Positions 25,819 to 35,675 of a DNA stretch of 64,000 nt are shown piece by piece. A program made the position numbers and the translations under genes. The notes below the pieces were generated by a model. That model did no database searches and was not told where the DNA came from. It worked only from the letters and a program-made list of their open reading frames with translations. The stretch comes from Variovorax brevis (lineage in GTDB: Bacteria > Pseudomonadota > Gammaproteobacteria > Burkholderiales > Burkholderiaceae_C). Numbering within the stretch: the first letter of the stretch is position 1; each line of letters starts with the position of its first letter. The DNA is taken from assembly GCF_030317105.1 (NCBI RefSeq), contig NZ_JASZYG010000002.1, positions 248,001 to 312,000 of the forward strand, written 5' to 3'.

Positions 25819-28164
25819 CTACCGGTTTTCCAGCCGGTTGTAGTCCAGTATTCCAGCCGTGAGGGGCTGCTCGCGCGCATACGCCGCGAGCAGCGCATCG
25901 CTGAACGCCCAGAACGACGGATCGGTCCGCCGCACGGCGTAGTGCGCCGAGAAGGCCGCGTAGTCGGCCTCCGACCCCAAGCGGCCAAGGGCATCGATCA
26001 TGGCGGGCAGCCCGGCCACATCGACCCTGTAGAGCGCGTTGGGGTAGCTGCCGAGCACGCCCGGAACGACCGTCAATGCGTCCTCCTGCGGCAGCAGTTC
26101 GGCTTTCTCGCGCAGCAGGTAGGACACCGAACTGTGCCCGGTGTCGCGCAAGAGGCTGAACCAGCGCGTCGGGCGGCCCGGTGCCTCCACGGCCAGCACA
26201 CTGCTTTCCGTGATCCATTGAAGCGCCGAACCCCGCACGGACGCGAGGCGCAACAGTTGCGAGCGCAACGCGGTGTCGGGCTCCTTCGCCAGGTCAAAAG
26301 GCGTCTCGCGCACGGGCGCCAAGCGGGTGCGCAGCATGTCGAGCAGTTCGCGCTTCGGATCGGCCGTGCGGTAGCGCACGTCGGTTTCAGCGGGCAGGTT
26401 GGCCGCACCGCCATAGACCTGCTGGCGGGTGGAAAGGCTGTCGCCGCGATACCAATAGTCGCGCACCGCCTCGCGCTGCGCCTGTGGCAGCAGGATGAGA
26501 AAGTTGAACTCGCCCTCCATGCGCAGGAAGTCCATGTACAGGCGCGAGTTGAGCTGATGGCCGATGTTGCCGTACACGTCGTAGTCGGCCACCAGCAGGT
26601 AATGGATGCGCTCCAGCAAGGGGTAGCCGATGACCCAGGCCGTCTTGGGGATGTCGCCCACGAAGCCCTTCACGACGGTGGCGCTGTCGAAATGCCGGAA
26701 CACGGTCAGTGCGGCATTGGGGTTGCGCCGGCCGCCATCCCAGATGAGATTCAGGTCCAGCCGCGCGCCTGATTTCATGGCTTTCAGCAGTCCTGCGGAC
26801 TTGGCCTTGAGGTAGTCGCTTTCAAGGTCTGAGTAATGCAGCCAGGGTTCGATGAGCGCAGTGTTGCTGCTGCCGGTCGGAAGGCGCAACAGGTCGACTT
26901 CGCGGGCCAGGCTGCGCGCCAGCGCTTCGTCGCGCTCCTTCGACAGCTCGAGAAAGACGACCCAGAAACGGTCGTCGATCACATTCAACGCCGTCTGCCC
27001 GCGGCACACCGGGCCCTTGATGAAGCCCATGATGGTGAACTCCGCCTCGTCGAGCATGAAGTCGTAGCGCGCCGACAGGGGAAGCGCCTCGAAGGTCTTG
27101 AAGGGATTGGCCGCGTTCTCGTCGCTGTAGCCGGGGAGTTCTCGGACGGCATAGTCCGGCTCGAGGAAAAGCGACTGCCAGCGCGCCATGCGGTTCGCGC
27201 TCAGTTCATAGGGCATGTGCGTCTTGGCGACGATGGTTTCGCGCTCGGGCACGAGGCGGTAGTACACGCGCGCCACGCCGGGGTCGTCGACGGGCCGACT
27301 CGTCTTGATCAGCTGGGCGGGCCGCCCGGGTGGCGTGCTCGCGCGCACCAGCTTGAAGTACTGGCGCGCCGGATCGTCGTCGAAGTAGAGGTGCGCGAGG
27401 AAAAGATGCTCGAACGCGTAGCGGCTGAACAGTTGCTCCTTGAGCGACTCGCCGTTGAAGAAACGCTCCCACTGCGCCACGCGTTGGCGCGCCAGCGCCG
27501 AAGGCGCCGTCGCTTCTTCGGCGGGCGCGCCCTGCTCCAGCCATCGCGTCAGCTTCCGGTTTTCATCGGCGGAAAGGCCGGGCAGGCCGAAGGGCATGCC
27601 GCCCTGGGGGTTTCGCTTTTCGTAGGCGTCGAATTCGGACTCCGCGGCACAGGTCTGCTTGCGATCGATGGAAAAGTCGAGGTCGCCCGGCACCACGCCG
27701 CTCGTGGGCAGCGGGTGCTGCTGCTTGAGCGCGAGCATGCGGTGCATCAGGCCGGCGGTGCGGTTGGCCTCGGGCGTCTGCACGGCATGCTCGTTGAGCA
27801 CCGCAAAGAAGCCTTTGTCGCGCCACTGCGAAGCCTTGTCGGCATCCACGAAAAGGCGTGAGGGCTCGGCTGCGCGCAAGCGCGTGGCGTCATACACCAG
27901 CGTCTTGCTCGCGCCCCGGGCGATGCCTTCCCAGCTGGTGGCCTTCAACTGGCAGGGCGCGTCGTAGCAGGCATGGCACACCACGCAGCGCCGGTCGAGG
28001 ATGGGCTGGATGGTTTGCGCATAAGACACGTCGCCCGCCGCCATGTGCGGCTGGTCGAAGCGCGTGGGGTCGGCCGGACCGAAGAGCTGGTCATGGCGAC
28101 TCGTGCCGATGACGGCACACGCGGTGACGACCAGGACGCCAAGGAGGGCAGCAAATCGACGCAT
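25819..28164 (-). CDS. cti: Fatty acid cis/trans isomerase (Cti), heme-containing
   Basis: Cti turns cis-unsaturated membrane fatty acids into trans forms without breaking the phospholipid, quickly stiffening the membrane under solvent or heat stress. The 781-residue protein has an N-terminal export signal ending in TAC (possibly lipid-anchored) and a cytochrome c-type heme site CVVCH at 60-64 beside further cysteines. The long domain of the Cti family follows (DGGRRNPNAALTVFRHFDSA, NIGHQLNSRLYMDF, EFNFLILLPQAQREAVRDYWYRG, here quoted in parts). The length matches Pseudomonas Cti. Cti acts in the periplasm and is usually constitutive and controlled by substrate access. The alpha-amylase gene ends 49 bases upstream. 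Confidence 0.94.
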   Translation of the reverse strand: MRRFAALLGVLVVTACAVIGTSRHDQLFGPADPTRFDQPHMAAGDVSYAQTIQPILDRRCVVCHACYDAPCQLKATSWEGIARGASKTLVYDATRLRAAEPSRLFVDADKASQWRDKGFFAVLNEHAVQTPEANRTAGLMHRMLALKQQHPLPTSGVVPGDLDFSIDRKQTCAAESEFDAYEKRNPQGGMPFGLPGLSADENRKLTRWLEQGAPAEEATAPSALARQRVAQWERFFNGESLKEQLFSRYAFEHLFLAHLYFDDDPARQYFKLVRASTPPGRPAQLIKTSRPVDDPGVARVYYRLVPERETIVAKTHMPYELSANRMARWQSLFLEPDYAVRELPGYSDENAANPFKTFEALPLSARYDFMLDEAEFTIMGFIKGPVCRGQTALNVIDDRFWVVFLELSKERDEALARSLAREVDLLRLPTGSSNTALIEPWLHYSDLESDYLKAKSAGLLKAMKSGARLDLNLIWDGGRRNPNAALTVFRHFDSATVVKGFVGDIPKTAWVIGYPLLERIHYLLVADYDVYGNIGHQLNSRLYMDFLRMEGEFNFLILLPQAQREAVRDYWYRGDSLSTRQQVYGGAANLPAETDVRYRTADPKRELLDMLRTRLAPVRETPFDLAKEPDTALRSQLLRLASVRGSALQWITESSVLAVEAPGRPTRWFSLLRDTGHSSVSYLLREKAELLPQEDALTVVPGVLGSYPNALYRVDVAGLPAMIDALGRLGSEADYAAFSAHYAVRRTDPSFWAFSDALLAAYAREQPLTAGILDYNRLENR

Positions 28165-28213
28165 GCATCGCAGTTTGGCACTCTTGTCGCGAAATCCGAA
28201 GCACCGACCGGGC

Positions 28214-29419
28214 TCAGCGCAGCGGCGCCATCATCACGTAGCCCTGCCCGGGGATGTCCACATCGACCCAGCCGCCATCGTCCGTGCGGCGATTCGCCAC
28301 ATGGCCCGTGTAGTCGTGCAGTTCGGTGTTGCGCCAGCCGGTCTGCACCCGGGGCCGCACGGCCGCGCCGTTCTGGTTGATCCCCGCGAGCAGATTTGCG
28401 CCGCGGGTGAAGACGATCGTGTTTTGGTCCTTGTACCGGTTCACATGGGGCCCGGCCGCCAGGTTGTTCTGCACCCACACCAGGTTGTTCAGTACCGGGT
28501 CGCGCAGGTCGACGTCGAAGAATGCGGGATAGCCGGGGTATGCCGCGATGAAGGCGTACGCCAGCAACTTGTTCACCGGCGGACCGACATCGTGATTCTG
28601 GACAAAGGTGAGCGCGTTGGGTCCGTCGATGCCCGCCAGGCCCGCGCCATCAAGTTGGCGCAGGTCCCCGTCGAGCCGGAACGCGTCGCGCATCCTGAAG
28701 TACAGCGCGTAGTCGGTGACGGCCATGCCGGTGGCGGTGTACGACTGCAATGTGCCGATGTCGCTGATATAGACCTCGCCGAAGCTGTACTTGCCCCAGC
28801 GCTTCACGTTGTTCAGCACGTGCTCGCGCCAGTACCACCGCGGCACATGCTTGGCGGCGTCCCAGCGGTAGCCGTCGAAGCCCATGTTGTTGGTCTTGAC
28901 CAGGAAGTTCCAGAGTTCGCCACGCACATGGGGCGATTCCTGCGCCAGGTCGTCCAGGCCGATCAGCGAGCCGTTTTCGAGCTGCCCCGTGTCGTTCCAG
29001 TCGTTGATGCGGCCGGCGTGGTGGAAATCCGCAGGGCCGAAACGCGGGTAGCGAAAATTGTTGGTGCACATGTGGTTCATGACCATGTCCGCGTACACCT
29101 GGATGCGGCGTGCATGCGCCTTGCGGATGAGGGAAGCCAGTTGTGCTTCGCTGCCATGCGCGCTGTCGAAGGAGCGAAAGTCGTAGGGGTCGTAGCCCAG
29201 GCTGAACGAACCACCGCACGCGCTTTCATGCGGCGACAGCAGGATGGCCGTGTAGCCGGCGGCGCTGACGGCCGGCAACTGCTCGATGATCTTCGCCCAG
29301 GTCCAGGGGCGGGTGGCGTCGCCGGGCTGGTGCTGCAAGACGACGAGCGTGCCGCCCTGCACCGCACCCGCACACACTGCGACAAGGCACGCCAGGACGA
29401 GCGCGCCGATGCGTTTCAC
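28214..29419 (-). CDS. Secreted GH13 alpha-amylase
   Basis: This 401-residue protein has a signal peptide (about 1-22) and the catalytic barrel of glycoside hydrolase family 13. The conserved regions are YADMVMNH (about 109-116), GYRWDAAKH with nucleophile Asp187, FGEVY with acid/base Glu215 and FVQNHD with the transition-state Asp277. It should cleave internal alpha-1,4 links of starch or glycogen outside the cytoplasm. Its length suggests a barrel plus a small C-terminal beta domain and no starch-binding module. Its start overlaps the stop of the upstream beta-propeller gene by four bases (ATGA), so the two are translationally coupled. Confidence 0.92.
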   Translation of the reverse strand: MKRIGALVLACLVAVCAGAVQGGTLVVLQHQPGDATRPWTWAKIIEQLPAVSAAGYTAILLSPHESACGGSFSLGYDPYDFRSFDSAHGSEAQLASLIRKAHARRIQVYADMVMNHMCTNNFRYPRFGPADFHHAGRINDWNDTGQLENGSLIGLDDLAQESPHVRGELWNFLVKTNNMGFDGYRWDAAKHVPRWYWREHVLNNVKRWGKYSFGEVYISDIGTLQSYTATGMAVTDYALYFRMRDAFRLDGDLRQLDGAGLAGIDGPNALTFVQNHDVGPPVNKLLAYAFIAAYPGYPAFFDVDLRDPVLNNLVWVQNNLAAGPHVNRYKDQNTIVFTRGANLLAGINQNGAAVRPRVQTGWRNTELHDYTGHVANRRTDDGGWVDVDIPGQGYVMMAPLR

Positions 29420-31650
29420 TGAAGAACCTCGGCGCTGCGATCGATCCGCGTCACGGCGCCTCCCAGGACGTGGTTGCCGGGCGTCGGGTCCCAGTTGTGG
29501 AAGATCTTCAGCGGCGTGGCACCCAGGAATTCGATGTAGGGCTTGAAGCGCAGCTCCGACCGGTTGCTGGCGTCGAGCGTGCAGTTCACCACGCCCGCGA
29601 ACTCGTGCAGCGTGGCGGCCTGCCCTCCCTTGAGCGTCGCCTGCCCGCTGACCTTGAGATCGGCAGCGGGGCTCCGTCGTCCATGGTCGGCGCTGAACTG
29701 GCCAGCGGTCACGTCGGCGGCGTAGAACCCGATCGCGAGCGCCGTCTGCATCGCGGCCGAATTGGTGGCGACCGTCATGCGCGCCAGCTGGCAGCCTGCG
29801 AAGGTGTTGCCGGCCGGCACCAGCAGGCGCTCCATCGCGGGGGCACCGGCCACGCGTGCCAGTTCATCCGTGCAGTCCAGGCTGCCGCCGTCTGCCGGCG
29901 CGCAACGGGCCAGGTCCATCGGGGGCAAGGCCGCGGTCTCGGCGCGCAGCAATTGCACATCCTGGCGGACCTGGTCGACGGTTTCCGAGGGCCGCGGCGG
30001 CAGGAGTCCATAGACGACCACCTGGTAGCGCGCAGGAAACTGCTGCGGCCGCTCGGCGCCGCCATAGAGTCGCAGGGGTTCCGTTTCGCCATAGGTGGCA
30101 ACGAACACCTTGCCATCGGCGATGGTCGGCGGCACGTACTTGGCAAACAGGCCGAGCCGGTCGCGCGCGGACACCTGCTCGCTGCTCCACAAGGTGCGCG
30201 TGACGTCCTGCGCGTCGATGGCCCGCACCACGCCGCGCACACCGCGCCACTGGTTGGCGTCGCCGTCGAAGGGCGCCACGGCCCACAGGATGCCGTTGCG
30301 ACGCCCGAGGCTGGACAAGGACAGCATGCCGCCCGGCATGCCCTTGGGCAAGGCATCGACGCCCAGCCGCGGCGTGGCGACGACACGCCGCCTCACGAAG
30401 GAATAAGCATGCAGCAGCTCGTTTTCGCGCCACAGGTAGATCTTCGGATCGCCAGCCCCTTGCCAGTAAACCGGCGAGCCGTGAAGGTGGTGGTGCTCGG
30501 CCTGCCCCAAGTCCTGCAAGACATTCGGGTTGGGGCAATCGGCGCTGCCCGGTTGGGGCGGCGGTGTGTACTTGCCCATGCGCTTGGTCGACAGCAGGAA
30601 CAGGTGCGGGTGCTTGCCGGCGCCGAATACGAGGTCGGCCCCGGGGATCAACACCGGCCCTGAGGAACCAAGGTCCCAGTCGCCCGCGGCCAGGAAGGCC
30701 TGGTTGCAGGGCGTGAAGTAGTCCTTCACGACGATGCTGCCGCCTTCCAGGCGCAGCTTGACGAAGCTGTCGCCGTAGTTGGCGCCGCCGCTGGCCGCAT
30801 CGAAGGTGCCGTTCCCGGTCATGAGGTAGAGGTTGCCCTCGGCATCCGCCGCGGGCGCCGCGCCGGCCTGCCACAGGCCGCCGTCGCGGCCCGTGGGCGT
30901 CACGCTCCACACGGCCCTGCGCTGCAATGTGGCGGCATCGTGGGCCAGCAACAGGCCGCGGCTGCCGTCACCACCAAAACCGATGTAGAGGACGCCCTGC
31001 ACCAGTGCCAGTCCGGTGCGCTGCTTCTGGTGGCGCGTGTCGAGCCCGGGGGCCTGCAACTCCACCGGCGGCATCACGTGGCTTCCGTCTTTCAGGCGAA
31101 GCGCATGCAGCCGGTACTTGAAGCCCCCGGCGCCCTCGTCGTGCCAGGCGACGACATAGAGCACCGATTTCGCATCGTCGATGACGGGCGTGCCGAGAAT
31201 GCCCCACTCCGGATCGCTCGTGCTCCACATGTCGATGTCCTTGCCGCCCGGCCGTGGCTGGCCCAGCCAGACCGCCCACAACGGCGCGTTGCGACCCTGC
31301 GGGCCGGGCCGCTCGTTGTCGGCGTCGTAGAGGTACACCGTGTTGTGCATGGTGGCGACGACGACTGCGTTGAAGGTGCCTTGGACGAGGGGCACGGCCG
31401 CGTTGGTGCTGGTGTCGACGCGCAGGGCCGACACATACAGGGGCTGTGCCACCACCTGGCCATCGGCGTAGAGCGTCCACAGCTTGCCGAAAGAACGTGC
31501 GTCGACGTTGGTCGGCGTCAGGCGCGACTCCAGGTCGTTCACGCCGGTGCGCGCGAGGTTGTTGCGCGTCGTCAGCACGTCGACGGCGCGCGCTGGACTC
31601 CAGCACACCGACATGAGGGCGAGAAGGCATGGAACGACGACGTGACGCAT
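29416..31650 (-). CDS. Secreted PQQ-like beta-propeller protein of unknown function
   Basis: The 744-residue protein starts at 31650 with a signal peptide (MRHVVVPCLLALMSVCW, cleavage near ARAVD). It then opens with the phrase TTRNNLARTGVNDLE and GKLWTLYADGQVVAQPLYV, typical of exported propellers with PQQ-like blades; further blades carry GTPVIDDAKSVLYVVAWH, GNLYLMTGNGTFD and SPVYWQGAGDPKIYLW. From about residue 575 a separate C-terminal part with paired cysteines follows. The full PQQ-dehydrogenase active site is not evident, so enzyme activity is doubtful. A binding or scaffold role is possible. It is the first gene of a pair with the alpha-amylase. Confidence 0.75.
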   Translation of the reverse strand: MRHVVVPCLLALMSVCWSPARAVDVLTTRNNLARTGVNDLESRLTPTNVDARSFGKLWTLYADGQVVAQPLYVSALRVDTSTNAAVPLVQGTFNAVVVATMHNTVYLYDADNERPGPQGRNAPLWAVWLGQPRPGGKDIDMWSTSDPEWGILGTPVIDDAKSVLYVVAWHDEGAGGFKYRLHALRLKDGSHVMPPVELQAPGLDTRHQKQRTGLALVQGVLYIGFGGDGSRGLLLAHDAATLQRRAVWSVTPTGRDGGLWQAGAAPAADAEGNLYLMTGNGTFDAASGGANYGDSFVKLRLEGGSIVVKDYFTPCNQAFLAAGDWDLGSSGPVLIPGADLVFGAGKHPHLFLLSTKRMGKYTPPPQPGSADCPNPNVLQDLGQAEHHHLHGSPVYWQGAGDPKIYLWRENELLHAYSFVRRRVVATPRLGVDALPKGMPGGMLSLSSLGRRNGILWAVAPFDGDANQWRGVRGVVRAIDAQDVTRTLWSSEQVSARDRLGLFAKYVPPTIADGKVFVATYGETEPLRLYGGAERPQQFPARYQVVVYGLLPPRPSETVDQVRQDVQLLRAETAALPPMDLARCAPADGGSLDCTDELARVAGAPAMERLLVPAGNTFAGCQLARMTVATNSAAMQTALAIGFYAADVTAGQFSADHGRRSPAADLKVSGQATLKGGQAATLHEFAGVVNCTLDASNRSELRFKPYIEFLGATPLKIFHNWDPTPGNHVLGGAVTRIDRSAEVLQ

Positions 31651-31893
31651 GCGGCCTCCGACGGAAAAGTCTACGCTCCCCACAGCCTCGCGCGAGCGAT
31701 GAACGGCAGGCAGTCGAAGTGCAAGAAGCAGGCCCGCGCTGAGCCCTTGGCATGCGCCGGCACGCCTGCAGCGATGCAGTGTTGCAACAGGCCGTTACGG
31801 GCTCTCCTGGGAGGGCTTCGCGACATCCATCACGCCGCATGCGAAGGGGGCTACGCGTCGCTGCGGATCGTCAGCGCATTCGCGCTTGAGGCG

Positions 31894-32463
31894 TCAGTCG
31901 TCGGCCTGCTGCCGTGCCATGCGCTCGCTCTTCCAGTAGACGTCGTCGCCTCCGTCCACGCGGTTGAGCACACGGGCCAGCACGAACATCAGGTCGCTCA
32001 GGCGGTTGAGGTATTGGCGCAGCGTGTCGTTGAGGGTTTCGTTCCCTCCGAGCGACACGACCGCGCGCTCCGCACGCCGCGCGATGGTGCGGCAGACGTG
32101 TGCCAGCGAAGCGGCGCGTGTGCCGGCCGGCAGGATGAATTCCGCCAGCCGGGGCAGCGTGGCGTTGTGCTCGGCCAGCGCGTTGTCGAGCTGAAGCAGC
32201 GCCTCGGCCTTCAGCAGCGTGTAGCCGGGCATCGACAGCTCGCCGCCCAGGTTGAAGAGCTGGTGCTGGATGTCCACCAGCAACTCCCGCACCTGTTCCG
32301 GCATCTGCTCGCACAGCAGCACGCCGATGTTCGAGTTGAGCTCGTCCACGTCACCCATTGCGTGCACGCGCAAATGGTCCTTGGGCACGCGCGTGTTGTC
32401 GCCCAGTCCCGTGGTGCCGTCGTCGCCGGTGCGGGTTGCGATTTGCGTGAGTCGGTTGCCCAT
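31894..32463 (-). CDS. PduO-type cob(I)alamin adenosyltransferase
   Basis: The enzyme transfers adenosine from ATP to cob(I)alamin, making coenzyme B12. The 189-residue protein has the N-terminal ATP-binding signature TRTGDDGTTGLGDN at about 10-23, then MGDVDELNSNIGVLL and the C-terminal RTIARRAERAVV and LNRLSDLMFVLAR, which are typical of the PduO/MMAB family rather than CobA/BtuR. The ATG at 32463 gives the family's normal first residues. Neighbours do not encode B12 enzymes, so it is a stand-alone housekeeping copy. Confidence 0.93.
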   Translation of the reverse strand: MGNRLTQIATRTGDDGTTGLGDNTRVPKDHLRVHAMGDVDELNSNIGVLLCEQMPEQVRELLVDIQHQLFNLGGELSMPGYTLLKAEALLQLDNALAEHNATLPRLAEFILPAGTRAASLAHVCRTIARRAERAVVSLGGNETLNDTLRQYLNRLSDLMFVLARVLNRVDGGDDVYWKSERMARQQADD

Positions 32464-32587
32464 GGCTTTCTCTGCCTGTGTTTGTCGGGCGGCCAGTGTG
32501 CCAGCAATCCAATGTCGGAGACTATTGCGCCTTGCGCGGCCCGCTCCGCAGGAAGATGACGATGACCTTTCCAGGAACATCGCGGAA

Positions 32588-32670
32588 CCGGCTTTGCCGG
32601 GCCGCAGATGTTGCCCCCGGCAGGGGGTTGGAGGCTACACGAAGTGAGCAAGCCTGGGGGCGAGCTTGGC
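32588..32670. repeat. GC-rich extragenic module of small hairpins
   Basis: Between the adenosyltransferase and ridA-family genes lie two stacked hairpins: CCGGC/GCCGG at 32588-32600 and CCCCC/GGGGG at 32614-32627. They are followed by a stretch with acacgaagtgagcaagcc and a second G-run. From memory, similar modules recur between genes in Comamonadaceae genomes; within this window I see only one copy, so repeat status is an inference. Confidence 0.35.
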
Positions 32671-32672
32671 CC

Positions 32673-33065
32673 TCAATCGGGAATGACGGCGGTGGCTTCG
32701 ATCTCGACCTTGGCGCGGTCTTCGATGAGGGCGCGCACTTCCACGGCGGTCATGGCGGCGTTGTAGCTGCCGATGATCTCGCGGAAGGCCTTGCCGATTT
32801 CGCGCCCTGCCGCCAAGTATTCGCGCTTGTCGGTCACGTACCACGTCATGCGCACGATGTGCTCGGGCTTGCCGCCCGCCACGCGCAGCACGTCCACGAT
32901 GTTCTGCAACGCAAGCCGCGTCTGCTCGGCGAAGTCGTCGCTGTGGAACACGCCTTGCGCGTCCCAGCCGATCATGCCGGCGATGAACACCTGCTGGCCG
33001 CGCGCGGAAACGCCGTTGGAATAGCCCTTGGGTCTCGGCCAGCCTTCAGGAAGTAGCACTTGCAT
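32673..33065 (-). CDS. RidA/YjgF-family protein
   Basis: The 130-residue protein has the RidA fold pattern (RGQQVFIAGMIGWDAQGVF near the N-terminus, FAEQTRLALQNIVDVL and a late IEATAVIPD). RidA proteins hydrolyse reactive enamine and imine intermediates or act in aromatic pathways. This one ends an operon with an acyl-CoA dehydrogenase, enoyl-CoA hydratase, MarR and the fused monooxygenase, 24 bases after the acyl-CoA dehydrogenase. In 2-aminobenzoyl-CoA degradation a deaminase of non-aromatic imine/enamine products is needed, and RidA-type proteins occur in such clusters. That job here is inference. Confidence 0.88.
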   Translation of the reverse strand: MQVLLPEGWPRPKGYSNGVSARGQQVFIAGMIGWDAQGVFHSDDFAEQTRLALQNIVDVLRVAGGKPEHIVRMTWYVTDKREYLAAGREIGKAFREIIGSYNAAMTAVEVRALIEDRAKVEIEATAVIPD

Positions 33066-33089
33066 GGATGTCTCTCTTTCGTTGATCGT

Positions 33090-34253
33090 TCAATGGGCGG
33101 CGCCGGCAGCGGCGCGCCCGTGTTCCTTGATGAGGTCGCGGCCGATGATGAGCTGCTGCACCTCGGTGGCACCTTCGTAGATGCGCAGCGAGCGGATCTC
33201 GCGGTAAAGCCGCTCCACCGGCTGTTCGCTCACCACGCCCAGGCCGCCCCAGATCTGCACCGCGGCGTCGATGACTTGCTGTGCGCCTTCGGTGGCGGCC
33301 AGCTTGGCCATCGCGGCTTCGCGCGTCACGTTGCGGCCCTGGTCGCGCTGCCACGCGGCGCGGTAGACCAGCAAGGCCGATGAATCGATGGTGAGCGCCA
33401 TCTGCGCCAGCTTGGCTTGCGTCAACTGGAAGTCGCCCAGCGTCTGGTTGAACATGCGGCGCGAGGTGGCGCGGTCCATGGCTTCGTCCATCGCCTTGCG
33501 CGCAAAGCCCAGCGAGGCGGCGGCCACCGAGGTGCGGAACACGTCCAGCGTGCGCATCGCCACCTTGAAGCCCTCGCCGGCCGCGCCCACGCGTTGCGTG
33601 AGTGGAATGCGGCAGTTGGTGAAGCGCAGGCGCGCCAGCGGATGCGGCGCGATCACGTTGATGCGCTCGGCGATCTCGAAGCCCGGCGTGTTCGCTTCCA
33701 CGATGAACGCGGAAATACCGCGCGCGCCGGGTGCTTCACCCGTGCGTGCAAAGACGACGTAGAAGTCGGCGATGCCGCCGTTGGAAATCCACGTCTTCTC
33801 GCCGTTGAGGACGACGTGATCGCCGTCGACCTGCGCGCTGCACGCCATGGCGGCCACGTCAGAACCGGCTTCCGGCTCGGACAGCGCAAAGGCGCTGATC
33901 GCCTCGCCGCGTGCGACGCGGGTGAGGTAGCGCTCCTGCTGCTCCGGCGTGCCCGCGAGGCTGATGGCGCCCGAGCCCAGCCCCTGCATGGCAAAGGCGA
34001 AGTCGGCGAGGCCCGAATGGCGCGCCAGGGTTTCACGGATCAGGCAGATGGCGCGCGTGTCGATCGTGGCGCCGACGGCGTGGCGCAGCCAGCCGGCGTT
34101 GCCCAGCGAACGCACGAGCGCCTTGCATTCGGCGTCCACATCGGGGCCGTGTGCATGCGGGATGTTCTGCGTGGCCCACGCGTCGAGATCACGCGCCAGC
34201 GTGCGATGGCGGTCTTCGAAGAAGGGCCAGTCGAGGTATTGCGTGTCGCTCAT
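33090..34253 (-). CDS. Acyl-CoA dehydrogenase
   Basis: This 387-residue flavoenzyme has the usual acyl-CoA dehydrogenase domains: an N-terminal helical part, [19 protein letters not shown] and [17 protein letters not shown] for FAD, and a C-terminal end with [21 protein letters not shown] and [17 protein letters not shown], where the Glu-Gly pair marks the catalytic-base region. It would oxidise an alicyclic or linear acyl-CoA intermediate and pass electrons to ETF. Only one base separates its start from the stop of the enoyl-CoA hydratase upstream, so both belong to the same operon. Confidence 0.9.
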   Translation of the reverse strand: MSDTQYLDWPFFEDRHRTLARDLDAWATQNIPHAHGPDVDAECKALVRSLGNAGWLRHAVGATIDTRAICLIRETLARHSGLADFAFAMQGLGSGAISLAGTPEQQERYLTRVARGEAISAFALSEPEAGSDVAAMACSAQVDGDHVVLNGEKTWISNGGIADFYVVFARTGEAPGARGISAFIVEANTPGFEIAERINVIAPHPLARLRFTNCRIPLTQRVGAAGEGFKVAMRTLDVFRTSVAAASLGFARKAMDEAMDRATSRRMFNQTLGDFQLTQAKLAQMALTIDSSALLVYRAAWQRDQGRNVTREAAMAKLAATEGAQQVIDAAVQIWGGLGVVSEQPVERLYREIRSLRIYEGATEVQQLIIGRDLIKEHGRAAAGAAH

Positions 34254-34254
34254 G

Positions 34255-35117
<863 letters not shown>

Positions 35118-35121
<4 letters not shown>

Positions 35122-35651
35122 CCGTTTTCCTGGGGGTTTTGATCCTGGCGAACCAGTTGCACGCGCAACTCGCCAAGGTGGGCATGGACCTGGTGCATGG
35201 CTTTTTCGTCCATGCTGGAGAAGAGTTCGAGAATCCAGCGCTCGTGTTCCTCGGCCATGGTTTCGAAGGCTTTGCGGCCCTTGGGCGTGAGCCGCACGAT
35301 CCACGCGCGGCGGTCCGTCGGACTGCTTTCGCGCGAAACGAGTCCGTCGCGCGAGAGTTCGTCCGTCAGGCCCGTGACGTTGCCGCCCGTGACCATCAGG
35401 TACTTCGACAGCGCGCGCATCTTCATGCCGTCGCGGTGGCGATAGAGCTGCGCCATGTAGTCGAAGCGCGCGAGCGAGATGTCGAACTGTTCGCGCAGGC
35501 GGCGCCGGATTTCGGCTTCGATCTGCGTGGTGGTGGCGAGCATGCGCAGCCACAGCTTGAGGGCAGCGTGGTCGCCGCTGTTCGCGCGGCCTTCATGGCC
35601 GAGTTCCTGCGCTTCGCTCAGCAGTTCATGCGATGGATCGTTTCGCTTCAT
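35118..35651 (-). CDS. MarR-family transcriptional regulator
   Basis: The 177-residue protein has a MarR winged helix: [21 protein letters not shown], then [19 protein letters not shown] as recognition helix, and [17 protein letters not shown] as the wing. It sits inside the catabolic operon, 24 bases after the fused monooxygenase and overlapping the enoyl-CoA hydratase start. That suggests it represses its own operon and answers to an aroyl-CoA or free aromatic acid, as BadR/CouR-type regulators do. The effector is inference. Candidate sites lie in the AT-rich region before the first gene (38034-38130). Confidence 0.9.
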
Positions 35652-35675
35652 TCTTGCCTTTCCCTTGTGAGGCGT

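Noticed and set aside
31651..31893. Gap before the beta-propeller gene examined for a small gene
   Set aside because: No frame with a ribosome site or motif; probably promoter region only.
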